Below are positions 1 to 7,299 of a stretch of DNA of 16,226 bases, piece after piece. Under the pieces are notes generated by a model that was not told where the DNA came from, did no database searches, and saw nothing but the letters and a program-made list of their open reading frames with translations. Source of the DNA: an uncultured Eubacteriales bacterium. GTDB taxonomy: Bacteria > Bacillota > Clostridia > Christensenellales > Borkfalkiaceae. A program made the translations under genes and the position numbers. Numbering within the stretch: position 1 is the first letter of the stretch; each line of letters begins with the position of its first letter. The stretch is taken from assembly GCA_900554485.1 (NCBI GenBank), contig USHO01000016.1, positions 1 through 16,226 on the forward strand. The letters are read 5' to 3'.

Positions 1-150
1 GAATTCGATATGCGTCCGTATTCGATAATCAAAACACTGGATTTGCGTCGTCCGATATATGAGGCGACGGCGGCTTACGGTCATTTCGGCAGACCCGAAT
101 TTCCGTGGGAAAAACTTGATCGCGTGGAAGATCTCAAAAAATATTTATAA
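1..150 (+). CDS. metK: S-adenosylmethionine synthetase, C-terminal fragment
   Basis: The window opens inside a reading frame of 49 codons ending at TAA 148-150. The residues match the very conserved C-terminus of methionine adenosyltransferase: a DLRRPIY segment, then TAAYGHFGR, then FPWEK and a short charged helix. The family makes S-adenosylmethionine from methionine and ATP in the cytoplasm and supplies the methyl donor used by methyltransferases such as TrmD and the THUMP protein further along. Only the last domain is present because the gene is cut by the window edge, so the catalytic motifs cannot be checked. A rho-independent terminator follows within 60 nt, so this gene is transcriptionally separate from the Fe-S operon downstream. 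Confidence 0.95.
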   Translation, partial: EFDMRPYSIIKTLDLRRPIYEATAAYGHFGRPEFPWEKLDRVEDLKKYL

Positions 151-203
151 TTTATTCGTCGCTTGTCAGGCGGGTAAATACGGTTTCCGATATTGAAAAA
201 TAT

Positions 204-239
204 AAAATAACGGGCGTTAATCGCGCTCGTTATTTTTTA
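204..239 (+). terminator. Intrinsic terminator after metK
   Basis: A 13-bp stem pairs 204-216 (A-rich, then CGGGCG) with 224-236 around a 7-nt loop, with one G·U pair (213/227). The 3' arm runs into a TTTTTT stretch at 233-238. This is a standard rho-independent terminator geometry. Confidence 0.85.
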
Positions 240-260
240 TAAAAAATACATTTCAAACGT

Positions 261-289
261 TTGACAAAGCGAAAAGCGGGTATTATAAT
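261..289 (+). promoter_or_regulatory. Sigma-A type promoter of the Fe-S operon
   Basis: A perfect -35 box TTGACA (261-266) and a perfect -10 box TATAAT (284-289) are separated by exactly 17 nt. The expected start of transcription is near 296, about 38 nt before the regulator's ATG. Such a strong core promoter fits a gene set that is held down by a repressor. Confidence 0.9.
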
Positions 290-297
290 ACTATCGG

Positions 298-322
298 AAT
301 TCCTACCTGAGAGGCGGGAATT
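298..322 (+). promoter_or_regulatory. Imperfect dyad at the transcription start, candidate Rrf2 operator
   Basis: Arms 298-308 (AATTCCTACCT) and 312-322 (AGGCGGGAATT) are inverted copies, 9 of 11 positions matching, around a GAG centre. The dyad begins right at the predicted +1 and ends before the Shine-Dalgarno AGGGG (327-331). Its place suits a repressor roadblock and autoregulation by the adjacent Rrf2 protein. An RNA hairpin in the leader is also possible, because one of the two imperfect positions is a G·U pair. The regulator assignment is inferred from position only. Confidence 0.5.
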
Positions 323-333
323 GTGCAGGGGTT

Positions 334-723
334 ATGAAAATATCTTCAAAAACGCATTACGGAGTTCAGGTTTTAAGCCTTATCGCGGCTGAAAACAGAA
401 GTTTTTCGGCAAAGGAACTCGAAAAATATACCGGTGTTTCGAGTAAATATCTCGAAAAAGTGTTAAAAATTTTAATCGGCGTCGGAGCTTTGAAATCTCA
501 GAGAGGCGTAAGCGGCGGTTATACGCTTGCTGTTCCGCCGGAAGACATTAAAATGGGTAGTGTCGTAAGGGCTCTCGAAGAAGATAATATGGAGATAATC
601 GGCTGCGTAAACAAGTCTGGGTGTTGCTGTCCGTCAAGCGCTCTCTGGAAACGACTTTTCGACGGTATAAACGATATTTTGGACGGCGTGTCGCTTAAAG
701 ACATCGTCGACGGAAACATATAA
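334..723 (+). CDS. iscR: Rrf2 family transcriptional regulator, IscR-like
   Basis: A 129-aa protein with the Rrf2 winged-helix layout: an N-terminal KISSKTHYG-type segment, a helix-turn-helix at about residues 25-60, and the wing motif SGGYTLA at 60-66. A cysteine cluster follows at C91 and C97-C99. IscR proteins bind a [2Fe-2S] cluster through three cysteines in this region, so the cysteines suggest that it senses Fe-S status; which ones act as ligands is not certain because C97, C98 and C99 are consecutive. It is the first gene of the isc operon, 12 nt before the desulfurase, and sits behind a promoter with a dyad at the start site, which suggests autorepression. The start is the ATG after an AGGGG ribosome site, though the spacing is short. 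CymR-type or other Rrf2 functions are possible, but the context strongly favours Fe-S control. Confidence 0.9.
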   Translation: MKISSKTHYGVQVLSLIAAENRSFSAKELEKYTGVSSKYLEKVLKILIGVGALKSQRGVSGGYTLAVPPEDIKMGSVVRALEEDNMEIIGCVNKSGCCCPSSALWKRLFDGINDILDGVSLKDIVDGNI

Positions 724-735
724 AGAGGTGTACTT

Positions 736-1923
736 ATGAAAGAGATTTATCTCGATCATGCCGCCACCACAAGGGTAGACGACAGAGTGGTCAAGAAAAT
801 GTTGCCGTACTTCACCGAAGTATACGGCAATCCGAACAGCCAGCACGGTTACGGAAGAGATGCCCAGCAGGCTGTCGACGAGGCGAGGGACACTATAGCG
901 CGTCTTATCGGCGCGAAACCCGCCGAAGTTTACTTTACTTCGGGCGGAACGGAAAGCGACAACTGGGCTCTTCGCGGAACGTGTAAAGCGCTTGCTCATA
1001 AGGGTAAGCACGTTATAATTTCCAAAATAGAACATGCCGCGATGCTGACGACTGCTCACGAACTCGAAAAAGAAGGCTTTGAATTCTCTTATATCGGCGT
1101 CGACAAAGAAGGGTTTATCGATCTTGACGAACTCAGACGTTCGATTCGCCCCGATACGATTCTTATTGCATGTATGATGGCGAATAACGAGGTCGGTACT
1201 ATCGAGCCGATAAAAGAAATCGTCAAAATAGCCAAAGAACATAAGATCGAAGTTTTTACCGATGCCGTTCAGGCTATGGGTGCGCTGGACATCGACGTAG
1301 AGGATCTCGGCGTCGATATGATGAGTTTTTCGTCGCATAAATTTAACGGTCCAAAAGGTATGGGCGCACTGTATATAAAGACGGGTGTTCCGCTTGCAAG
1401 ACTTATTTCCGGCGGACATCAGGAAAGAATGCGCAGGGGCGGAACGACCAACGTTCCGGGCGTCGTCGGTTTTGCCGAGGCGTTAAGACTTACCAAAGAG
1501 ACTATCGTCGAAGACAGAAAGTATGTCGCATCGCTTAGGGACAGATTCATTTCGAGAGTTCAGAACGAAATTCCGTACTGCCAACTTAACGGACCGAAAG
1601 ACGGCAGCAAGAGACTTCCGAACAACGCTGATTTTTCGTTCGATTATATCGAGGGCGAATCGATTTTGTTCAGTCTCGATCTTGCCGGTATAGCGGTTTC
1701 ATCAGGGTCCGCATGTTCGTCGGGGTCGCTTGAACCGTCGCATGTACTGCTTGCCTGCGGAGTTCCCGAAGAGGTTGCTCACGGCTCGATAAGATTTACT
1801 TTCGGCAAAGAAAACACGGTCGAAGAAGTCGATTATACCGTGGATAAATTAAAAGAAATCGTTGCGAGACTTCGCGCGATGTCGCCCTTATTCGATTTGA
1901 AAGGAGAGGTTAAAGATGTATAA
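736..1923 (+). CDS. iscS: Cysteine desulfurase (NifS/IscS family)
   Basis: A 395-aa class-V aminotransferase-fold, PLP-dependent enzyme that takes sulfur from L-cysteine, giving alanine and a persulfide for Fe-S cluster assembly. Visible landmarks are the N-terminal YLDHAATT (5-12), the PLP-stacking histidine H100, the D176/Q179 pair that contacts the pyridine ring and phenolate, and the PLP-linking lysine K202 in SSHKFNGPKG. The persulfide cysteine is C327 in the SSGSACSSG loop. That loop is the long form seen in NifS/IscS rather than in SufS. The length is normal for the family. It starts at ATG with AGAGGTG five nt upstream, follows the regulator by 12 nt and overlaps iscU by 8 nt, so the two proteins are probably made together as donor and scaffold. 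The choice between the names iscS and nifS is open. Confidence 0.96.
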   Translation: MKEIYLDHAATTRVDDRVVKKMLPYFTEVYGNPNSQHGYGRDAQQAVDEARDTIARLIGAKPAEVYFTSGGTESDNWALRGTCKALAHKGKHVIISKIEHAAMLTTAHELEKEGFEFSYIGVDKEGFIDLDELRRSIRPDTILIACMMANNEVGTIEPIKEIVKIAKEHKIEVFTDAVQAMGALDIDVEDLGVDMMSFSSHKFNGPKGMGALYIKTGVPLARLISGGHQERMRRGGTTNVPGVVGFAEALRLTKETIVEDRKYVASLRDRFISRVQNEIPYCQLNGPKDGSKRLPNNADFSFDYIEGESILFSLDLAGIAVSSGSACSSGSLEPSHVLLACGVPEEVAHGSIRFTFGKENTVEEVDYTVDKLKEIVARLRAMSPLFDLKGEVKDV

Positions 1924-2317
1924 CGAAAAAGTAATGGAGGCTTTCAAAAACCCCAAAAACGTAGGTGAAGTCGAAAATTACGACGGTCTCGGCAAGGTCG
2001 GCAACGCCGCTTGCGGAGATATAATGCAGATAACTTTGAAGATAGACAACGACGTTATAACCGACGCCAAGTTTAAGACTTTCGGTTGCGCGGCTGCGAT
2101 AGCGACGTCTTCAACCGCTACCGAAATGGTAAAAGGTATGACCGTCGAGGAGGCTTTGAAGCTGACCAATAAAAGGGTTGTCGAGGAGCTTGAAGGTCTT
2201 CCTCCGCAGAAGATACACTGTTCGGTTCTTGCCGAAGAGGCTATCAAGGCTGCGATAGAAGATTACCGTAACAAGCAAAAAGGTATTACTAAAGAAGAAG
2301 ACCCGAAATACGTTTAA
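1916..2317 (+). CDS. iscU: Fe-S cluster assembly scaffold, IscU/NifU N-terminal type
   Basis: A 133-aa scaffold on which [2Fe-2S] clusters are built from iron and the persulfide delivered by the desulfurase. All three ligand cysteines are present: C33 in NAACGD, C58 in FGCAAAIA and C102 after H101 in the KIHCS motif. D35, the residue that promotes cluster release in this family, is also there. The protein corresponds to the NifU N-terminal domain alone, with no ferredoxin-like or C-terminal NFU domain. A short charged tail after about residue 123 is not part of the core fold. The start ATG lies inside the last codons of iscS (8-nt overlap) behind AAGGAG at 1901-1906, indicating translational coupling. 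No hscA, hscB or fdx genes follow, so this is the minimal Gram-positive arrangement. Confidence 0.96.
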   Translation: MYNEKVMEAFKNPKNVGEVENYDGLGKVGNAACGDIMQITLKIDNDVITDAKFKTFGCAAAIATSSTATEMVKGMTVEEALKLTNKRVVEELEGLPPQKIHCSVLAEEAIKAAIEDYRNKQKGITKEEDPKYV

Positions 2318-2348
2318 TCGATTTTCGGATGTTGTTTCTGTCTGAAAT

Positions 2349-2388
2349 GCACGCCGCCCGATGCGAATATTTGCGTCGGGCGGCGTGT
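2349..2388 (+). terminator. Long near-perfect hairpin after iscU
   Basis: A 40-nt palindrome centred at 2368/2369 folds into a continuous stem. The only three non-Watson-Crick positions (2349/2388, 2362/2375, 2365/2372) are all G·U pairs in the + strand RNA. It begins 32 nt after the iscU stop. There is no U-run behind it, as the sequence continues GTATATAAAA, so it is either a weak or non-canonical terminator or a 3'-end stabiliser that protects the isc mRNA. Confidence 0.55.
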
Positions 2389-2519
2389 CGTATATAAAAC
2401 CGCCGTATTGTTCCGTTATCGGCGTTCGATACGCGGCGAACGATCTTCGTGGCGGATGTATAAAAAATATCTTTTAAGGAAATCCTTTATAACGGATTTT
2501 ATCAGGAGGTATTTTTAAT

Positions 2520-3818
2520 ATGAATCCTTTTAAGGAAAAGCCCTTAAAAAAGCCTGTGTTTGAAACATGGGATAAACTCTATCCTAAGTCTTACGATAAA
2601 CGCGAAGTCGACCCTTATACGAAGACCAGAATTATTCTGATGAACGGAACCGAATTTGAATCAAACTGGTTTTCTCATCAGTTCGACCGTCACGTCAGAA
2701 ATAACGACCTGCGTCGCGAACTCGCGTTGACCCGTGCGCAGGAAAAACGTCAGCAGATTAAAATTTCGATGCTGAAACCCGTAGACGAAAGCGTGCTTGA
2801 ACATACTATCGGTTATGAGCAACTGGCAGTCGATCTTACAGCCGAACTCGCAAAAAAAGAGAAGGATTTCAACGTGAAAAAGGCTTTGGATTTCGCTCTT
2901 CTGGAAGACTTCGATCATTTGTATCGCTATGCAAACAAACTCGAAATGGAGCAAGGCGTAGTTGCCGAACGTCTGGTCGGAAAGTATACCGAAATTATGC
3001 CCGGCAGACCGACGATAGCGCATCATCGTTATCCTACGGACAACGTAAGAAAACCCGTGAACAATAAAAAAGCCGAAACACGGACCGTACTTGCCACGAT
3101 GATAATTACCGCCGCCGAGCAACAGACTATGAATTATTATATGAACGTGGCAAATTTCGGCAACGACGATTTGTCGCGCAGGCTCTATCAGGAAATCGCG
3201 CTTGTCGAAGAGGAACACGTTACGCAATACGAATCTTTAATCGATCCGAAGGGAAGCTGGCTTGAAATGTTGCTCTGGCACGAATATTGCGAATGTTATC
3301 TGTACTGGTCGTGCTATATGACCGAAACCGACGAATATATAAAGGGGATCTGGGAGGAAAATTTCCGTACGGAAATTTCTCATCTGCACGGAGCGTGCGA
3401 ACTCATGAAAACTTACGGGCGCAAAGATCCGGAAGAAGTGATTCCGGACGGAAAGTTCCCCGAACCTCTGTCTTTACACGAAAACGTCGACTATGTCAGG
3501 GATATTCTTGCGAATACGGCTCAGTACACTTCCGTCGGCGAAGATTACGAAAAAGTCGAAAATCTTCCTAAATCGGCGGCATTTTTCAAATACGGAAAGA
3601 CTATTACTCCGGACGCGGATATGCTCGCGTCGCATAACGTAATTCAGAAGCGTATATTCGAACACGGTAAAGATTATCGTTTTGAAGTTAAGCCTGAGCC
3701 TGTAGAGGCTTTGCGTTCGAGAAAAGAGGATAACGTATCGGTCGGCATCGTCCCGGGAGAGGCGGAAAGCAGAGGATTCAGAAAGAACCCCGTTCAAAAT
3801 ACTAAATCGAAAAAATAA
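2520..3818 (+). CDS. Ferritin-like (diiron carboxylate type) protein with three metal half-sites
   Basis: A 432-aa protein that I do not recognise as a named family, but whose metal motifs are clear. A glutamate followed 30 residues later by [ED]xxH occurs three times: E100 with D130xxH133, E200 with E230xxH233, and E255 with E285xxH288. Each lies in a predicted long helix. This is the signature of rubrerythrin/ferritin-like four-helix bundles, where two such half-sites make one diiron centre. Here there are one and a half sets, the first degenerate (Asp for Glu). The N-terminal 90 residues and the C-terminal 110 residues are polar and of unknown role. There is no signal peptide or membrane segment, so it is probably cytoplasmic. 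It starts at ATG behind AGGAGG (2504-2509) and ends at a strong terminator. Its place after the isc genes hints at iron or oxidative-stress work, which is inference. Confidence 0.75.
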   Translation: MNPFKEKPLKKPVFETWDKLYPKSYDKREVDPYTKTRIILMNGTEFESNWFSHQFDRHVRNNDLRRELALTRAQEKRQQIKISMLKPVDESVLEHTIGYEQLAVDLTAELAKKEKDFNVKKALDFALLEDFDHLYRYANKLEMEQGVVAERLVGKYTEIMPGRPTIAHHRYPTDNVRKPVNNKKAETRTVLATMIITAAEQQTMNYYMNVANFGNDDLSRRLYQEIALVEEEHVTQYESLIDPKGSWLEMLLWHEYCECYLYWSCYMTETDEYIKGIWEENFRTEISHLHGACELMKTYGRKDPEEVIPDGKFPEPLSLHENVDYVRDILANTAQYTSVGEDYEKVENLPKSAAFFKYGKTITPDADMLASHNVIQKRIFEHGKDYRFEVKPEPVEALRSRKEDNVSVGIVPGEAESRGFRKNPVQNTKSKK

Positions 3819-3821
3819 CAT

Positions 3822-3857
3822 CGACGGCGGTAAACGTTCATTACCGCCGTCGTTTTT
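3822..3857 (+). terminator. Intrinsic terminator after the ferritin-like gene
   Basis: A perfect 12-bp GC-rich stem (3822-3833 with 3841-3852) around a 7-nt loop is followed directly by TTTTT (3853-3857). It starts 4 nt after the stop codon. Confidence 0.93.
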
Positions 3858-3984
3858 ATGTTGCGGCATACGCCGAAGAATAATTATTCCGAAACCGACG
3901 GGCAACGTCGGAAACGTCATCGTTAAAACGTATCCGTCGATTTTATAATCTTTATGATCGAGCGATTTTTTTTCTGTAAAATGC

Positions 3985-4013
3985 TTGTAATAAGCCAAAT
4001 TATGTAGTATAAT
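3985..4013 (+). promoter_or_regulatory. Promoter of the glycosidase gene
   Basis: The -10 box TATAAT (4008-4013) is perfect and the -35 is TTGTAA (3985-3990, four of six matches), with 17 nt between them. Predicted start near 4020, giving a leader of about 70 nt before the ATG at 4089. Confidence 0.75.
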
Positions 4014-4049
4014 TCATTCGCAATATAATATAAATGCGGCGAATGAATT
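4011..4049 (+). promoter_or_regulatory. 11-bp inverted repeat overlapping the -10 box, candidate operator
   Basis: AATTCATTCGC (4011-4021) and GCGAATGAATT (4039-4049) are exact inverted copies separated by 17 nt. The left arm overlaps the last three bases of the -10 box and the predicted start point. The half-sites are 28 bp apart, close to whole helical turns, which would suit one dimeric or tetrameric regulator on a single DNA face. In RNA only part of the left arm would be transcribed, so a DNA operator is the better reading. Confidence 0.55.
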
Positions 4050-4088
4050 CGATTTATTTCGTATTATTGCCGCCGCAATGAGGAGTTT

Positions 4089-6908
4089 ATGACGAATCAA
4101 CTTTTAACTGCGCTTAAAAACGTACCGAACGAATATAAAAGTATTCCGTTCTGGTCGTGGAACAACAGTCTGGACGAAAATGAACTCGTTAAGCAGATAA
4201 GGGAAATGAAATCTGCGAATATAGGCGGATTTATAATGCATGCGAGAACGGGGCTTAAAGACGAGTATCTCGGCGAAAAATGGTTTTCGTGCGTAGAGGC
4301 GTGTCTTAAAGAGGCAAGAAAACTCAAAATGGAGGCATGGGTTTACGACGAGAACGGCTGGCCGAGCGGTTTTGTCGGCGGTAAATTGCTTGAAAATTAC
4401 GATTTCCGCGCAAGATTTTTAGAACATAAAGTCGGTGCTTTCGACTCCGAGGCATATTGTGTTTACGTCGCGTGCGAAGGCGGGTATAAACGCGTTACCG
4501 AGCCGCAGAACGGTGTCGACGTATACGAAAACGTTTATTTAAGGGTGAGCCCCGCGAATACAGACATATTGAATCCCGCCGTCGTCGATGCTTTCATAAA
4601 AGAAACGCACGAAAAGTATTACGAACGTTTCAAGGATTATTTCGGTAAAGAGTTGGTAGGATTTTTCACCGACGAACCGCAATATTACAGATGGGCTACG
4701 CCGTTCGCTCCCGCTGCGGCGGAGGCTTTTACCGAAAACGGCGAAGATATACGCGACGGGCTTATATGGCTTTTCAAATCCGACGTTCGCGGGTATGCGT
4801 TCCGCGAAAAGTATTATGCCGAGCATAACCGCCTGTACGTCACGAACTTTTACAAAAAACTATACGACTGGTGCGGCGCGCACGGCTGTAAACTCACGGG
4901 GCATTCCGTCGAGGAAACTTCGCTCGGAATGCAGATGTGGGGCGGCGCGGGCGTCATGCCTACTTACGAATACGAGGATATTCCCGCAATGGACGACCTC
5001 GGAAGAATCCCGACGTCCGAACTCGCTCCCAAACAGGTAGCAAGCGTTTCGAGTCAACTCGGCAAAAAACATATTCTTACCGAGACTTACGGTTGTTCGG
5101 GTAACGACGTTACGCCGTACGAACTTAAAAGCGTAGGCGATGTGCAGTACTTCCTCGGCGTTAATAAGATGTGTCAGCATCTTTATCCGTATTCCATGGC
5201 AAGAGGCGGTAAAACCGATCATCCGCCGGTATTTTCTCCGCACGGAAACTGGTTCAAGGGTTTCGGTACGTTTAACGAATATTTCAATCGTCTGGGTTAT
5301 CTCGTCGCTAATACCGAAGAGAAAGTCGATATCGCGATAATTCATCCGATGCGCGACATCTGGCTCGATTACATCCGCGAGGTCGATTATCCGAGTATCA
5401 AAGAGACGGAGGAACGTTTCGCCGCGTTGGTTGCCGATTTGCGTAAACACGGCGTGACTTACCATTATATCGACGAAACTCTGCTTAAAAAGTACGGGAA
5501 AAACGAAAAAGGCGGTCTTAAAATGGGCGAAAGATTATACAAGACCGTGCTTGTACCCCAAATGAAGACTATTTCGGCTTATACGCTCGAAATCTTAAAG
5601 CATTTCAGCGGTAAACTCTGCGTACTCGGGAAACCGCAATACGTCGACGGGGTAAAAACCGACGTCGAATTAAGCGGCAATATGTCTTATGACGAGTTGA
5701 CCGCCAATACAGAACTCGCTTTTTCCTGCGAAGACGGCAGAACTTTCGTCGCGCACAGGTCGGGCGAACTCGGTGATTTTATCTTTATCAAAAATTTATC
5801 GTACGACAAAGATAGTCATGTAAAGCTCTCCGGGCTTGCCGATAATTACAAGATTTTCGATTTATCCGCTCTGACAGAGGAAAATGCTACGGACGAATTC
5901 GATTTACGAGCAGGCGAGGGGTTAGTATTTATAAAAGACGAGACCGCCAAGGCGTCAACCGTAAAATCGAGCGAAAAAGATTTTACCGATGAATTTTCGG
6001 TATCGTCCGTTACAGAAAACTATCTCGTGATGGATTATTGCCAAATAGCGCGCGGGAATGCCGAATTCGGCAAAGTCCGTCCTATATACGGACATTTTGA
6101 AGATTTATTGCGCGAAGATTATAAGGGTGAACTCGGTGTAAAACAGACGTTTAAGTTAAACGAGATTATGCCTTTAACATTCGTTATGGAAAAGGCGGAT
6201 ATTAAACGGCTGACCGTAAACGGTAAGCCCGTAACTCTCAGGCGCGGAACGTTCGACGTTAATTTCGTCGAGGCGGATATAACCGATAAACTGGTCGGGG
6301 GCGAAAACGAAATAGTTTATACTTTCGACTTTTACGAACACGACGGAGTAAATTTCGCGTTGTTCGACCCTCTCGCTACCGAAAGTCTCAGAAACTGCCT
6401 GTATTACGATACGTCGATAGAAACCACCTATCTCAGGGGCGATTTCGTCGTCGAAAAAGACCGTAGTCTGTCTCCGAGGAAGACTTTACCCGCAGTAACC
6501 GATAAACTGTACGAAAACGGTTATCCGTTCTTTAAGGGGCAGGTTGTGTATAAAGGTAAAATCGTTAAGCCGACCGACGGCAGGGCGATATTGAGGCTTG
6601 ACGGCAGGTTTATGACTGCAGATATAAAAACGGCAAACGGCGAAGTCGATTTCGTACTCGACGATCGCGGGGATATCACGGACATTCTGTCCGACGGCGA
6701 AAACGAAGTTACGATTACCGTCAATTCCAGTCTTCGTAACTTGTTCGGACCGCACCATTTAAAGCCGGAACCCGAGCCGCTCGCGGTAAATCCGGGTAAT
6801 TTCGAGTTCCTCGGACAGTGGAAAAACGGCAACCCCGAAAATTATACCGACGAATATAACAGTGTTCCGTTCGGTATAAAGTCGGTTACTCTCGTAAACG
6901 AAAAATAA
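4089..6908 (+). CDS. GH106-like glycoside hydrolase (alpha-L-rhamnosidase-related)
   Basis: A 939-aa protein whose N-terminus has the pattern of GH106-type enzymes: IPFWSWNN (19-26), a GGFIMHARTGL segment (46-56) and YDENGWPSG (86-94), as in a TIM-barrel start. Conserved acidic motifs further on are FFTDEP (192-197), GHSVEE (271-276) and TETYG (331-335); the catalytic acid and base are likely among these glutamates, which I infer. The C-terminal third looks like beta-sandwich domains, typical of this clan. There is no signal peptide, so it should act in the cytoplasm on imported oligosaccharides or glycosides. No transporter, sugar kinase or isomerase gene is nearby. It has its own promoter with a dyad. 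The ribosome site GAGGAG (4080-4085) is unusually close (3 nt) to the ATG. The family is fairly sure; the exact substrate is not. Confidence 0.82.
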   Translation: MTNQLLTALKNVPNEYKSIPFWSWNNSLDENELVKQIREMKSANIGGFIMHARTGLKDEYLGEKWFSCVEACLKEARKLKMEAWVYDENGWPSGFVGGKLLENYDFRARFLEHKVGAFDSEAYCVYVACEGGYKRVTEPQNGVDVYENVYLRVSPANTDILNPAVVDAFIKETHEKYYERFKDYFGKELVGFFTDEPQYYRWATPFAPAAAEAFTENGEDIRDGLIWLFKSDVRGYAFREKYYAEHNRLYVTNFYKKLYDWCGAHGCKLTGHSVEETSLGMQMWGGAGVMPTYEYEDIPAMDDLGRIPTSELAPKQVASVSSQLGKKHILTETYGCSGNDVTPYELKSVGDVQYFLGVNKMCQHLYPYSMARGGKTDHPPVFSPHGNWFKGFGTFNEYFNRLGYLVANTEEKVDIAIIHPMRDIWLDYIREVDYPSIKETEERFAALVADLRKHGVTYHYIDETLLKKYGKNEKGGLKMGERLYKTVLVPQMKTISAYTLEILKHFSGKLCVLGKPQYVDGVKTDVELSGNMSYDELTANTELAFSCEDGRTFVAHRSGELGDFIFIKNLSYDKDSHVKLSGLADNYKIFDLSALTEENATDEFDLRAGEGLVFIKDETAKASTVKSSEKDFTDEFSVSSVTENYLVMDYCQIARGNAEFGKVRPIYGHFEDLLREDYKGELGVKQTFKLNEIMPLTFVMEKADIKRLTVNGKPVTLRRGTFDVNFVEADITDKLVGGENEIVYTFDFYEHDGVNFALFDPLATESLRNCLYYDTSIETTYLRGDFVVEKDRSLSPRKTLPAVTDKLYENGYPFFKGQVVYKGKIVKPTDGRAILRLDGRFMTADIKTANGEVDFVLDDRGDITDILSDGENEVTITVNSSLRNLFGPHHLKPEPEPLAVNPGNFEFLGQWKNGNPENYTDEYNSVPFGIKSVTLVNEK

Positions 6909-6946
6909 TCCGACATGCACATGCCGACCGCATAAAGGAGTTTTTT

Positions 6947-7288
6947 ATGGAAGATTGTTTATTTTGCAAATTCGCCGACGGAGAAATTCCTGTCAATAAA
7001 GTATACGAAGACGAAGATTTCGTAATAATAAGGGACATCAATCCGCAGGCAAAAAATCATTTTCTTGCCATTCCGAAAAGGCATTTCAAATATCTTGCCG
7101 AAATGACCGAAGACGATGCCGCGCTCGTCGCGAGAATGCTGAAAAAAATTCCGACGCTTGAAAAGGAGTTGGAACTTTCCGGCGGGTATCGTCTCGTGAT
7201 AAATCAGGGCGACGATGCCGGACAGACCGTTCCGCATCTTCATATCCACATATTGTCCGGACAGAAAATGGGGTGGCAACCCGCCTGA
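6947..7288 (+). CDS. HIT family nucleotide hydrolase (HINT-like)
   Basis: A 113-aa histidine-triad protein. The triad HLHIH lies at 97-101 (H97, H99, H101), with the GQTVPHLH lead-in typical of the HINT branch. H99 is expected to be the AMP-accepting nucleophile. C4 and C7 near the N-terminus together with H46 and the triad region resemble the zinc-binding version of these proteins. The family splits adenosine 5'-phosphoramidates and related nucleotides in the cytoplasm. Length is standard. ATG is preceded by AAAGGAG (6934-6940) at 6 nt. It follows the glycosidase by 38 nt with no terminator between, so read-through from that promoter is likely, though the physiological link is unclear. The next gene's ribosome site overlaps its stop codon, indicating coupling. 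Confidence 0.93.
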   Translation: MEDCLFCKFADGEIPVNKVYEDEDFVIIRDINPQAKNHFLAIPKRHFKYLAEMTEDDAALVARMLKKIPTLEKELELSGGYRLVINQGDDAGQTVPHLHIHILSGQKMGWQPA

Positions 7289-7299
7289 AGGAGCGTTAT

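Noticed and set aside
634..1419. Long open frame on the minus strand (261 codons) opposite iscR/iscS.
   Set aside because: It lies fully antisense to a well-supported cysteine desulfurase, has no ribosome site that I can see and an unlikely composition; it is a codon-bias shadow.
7273..7299. Upstream in-frame extension of the nitroreductase.
   Set aside because: It would overlap the HIT gene and lacks a ribosome site, while 7300 has AAGGAG at 6 nt and the usual family N-terminus.
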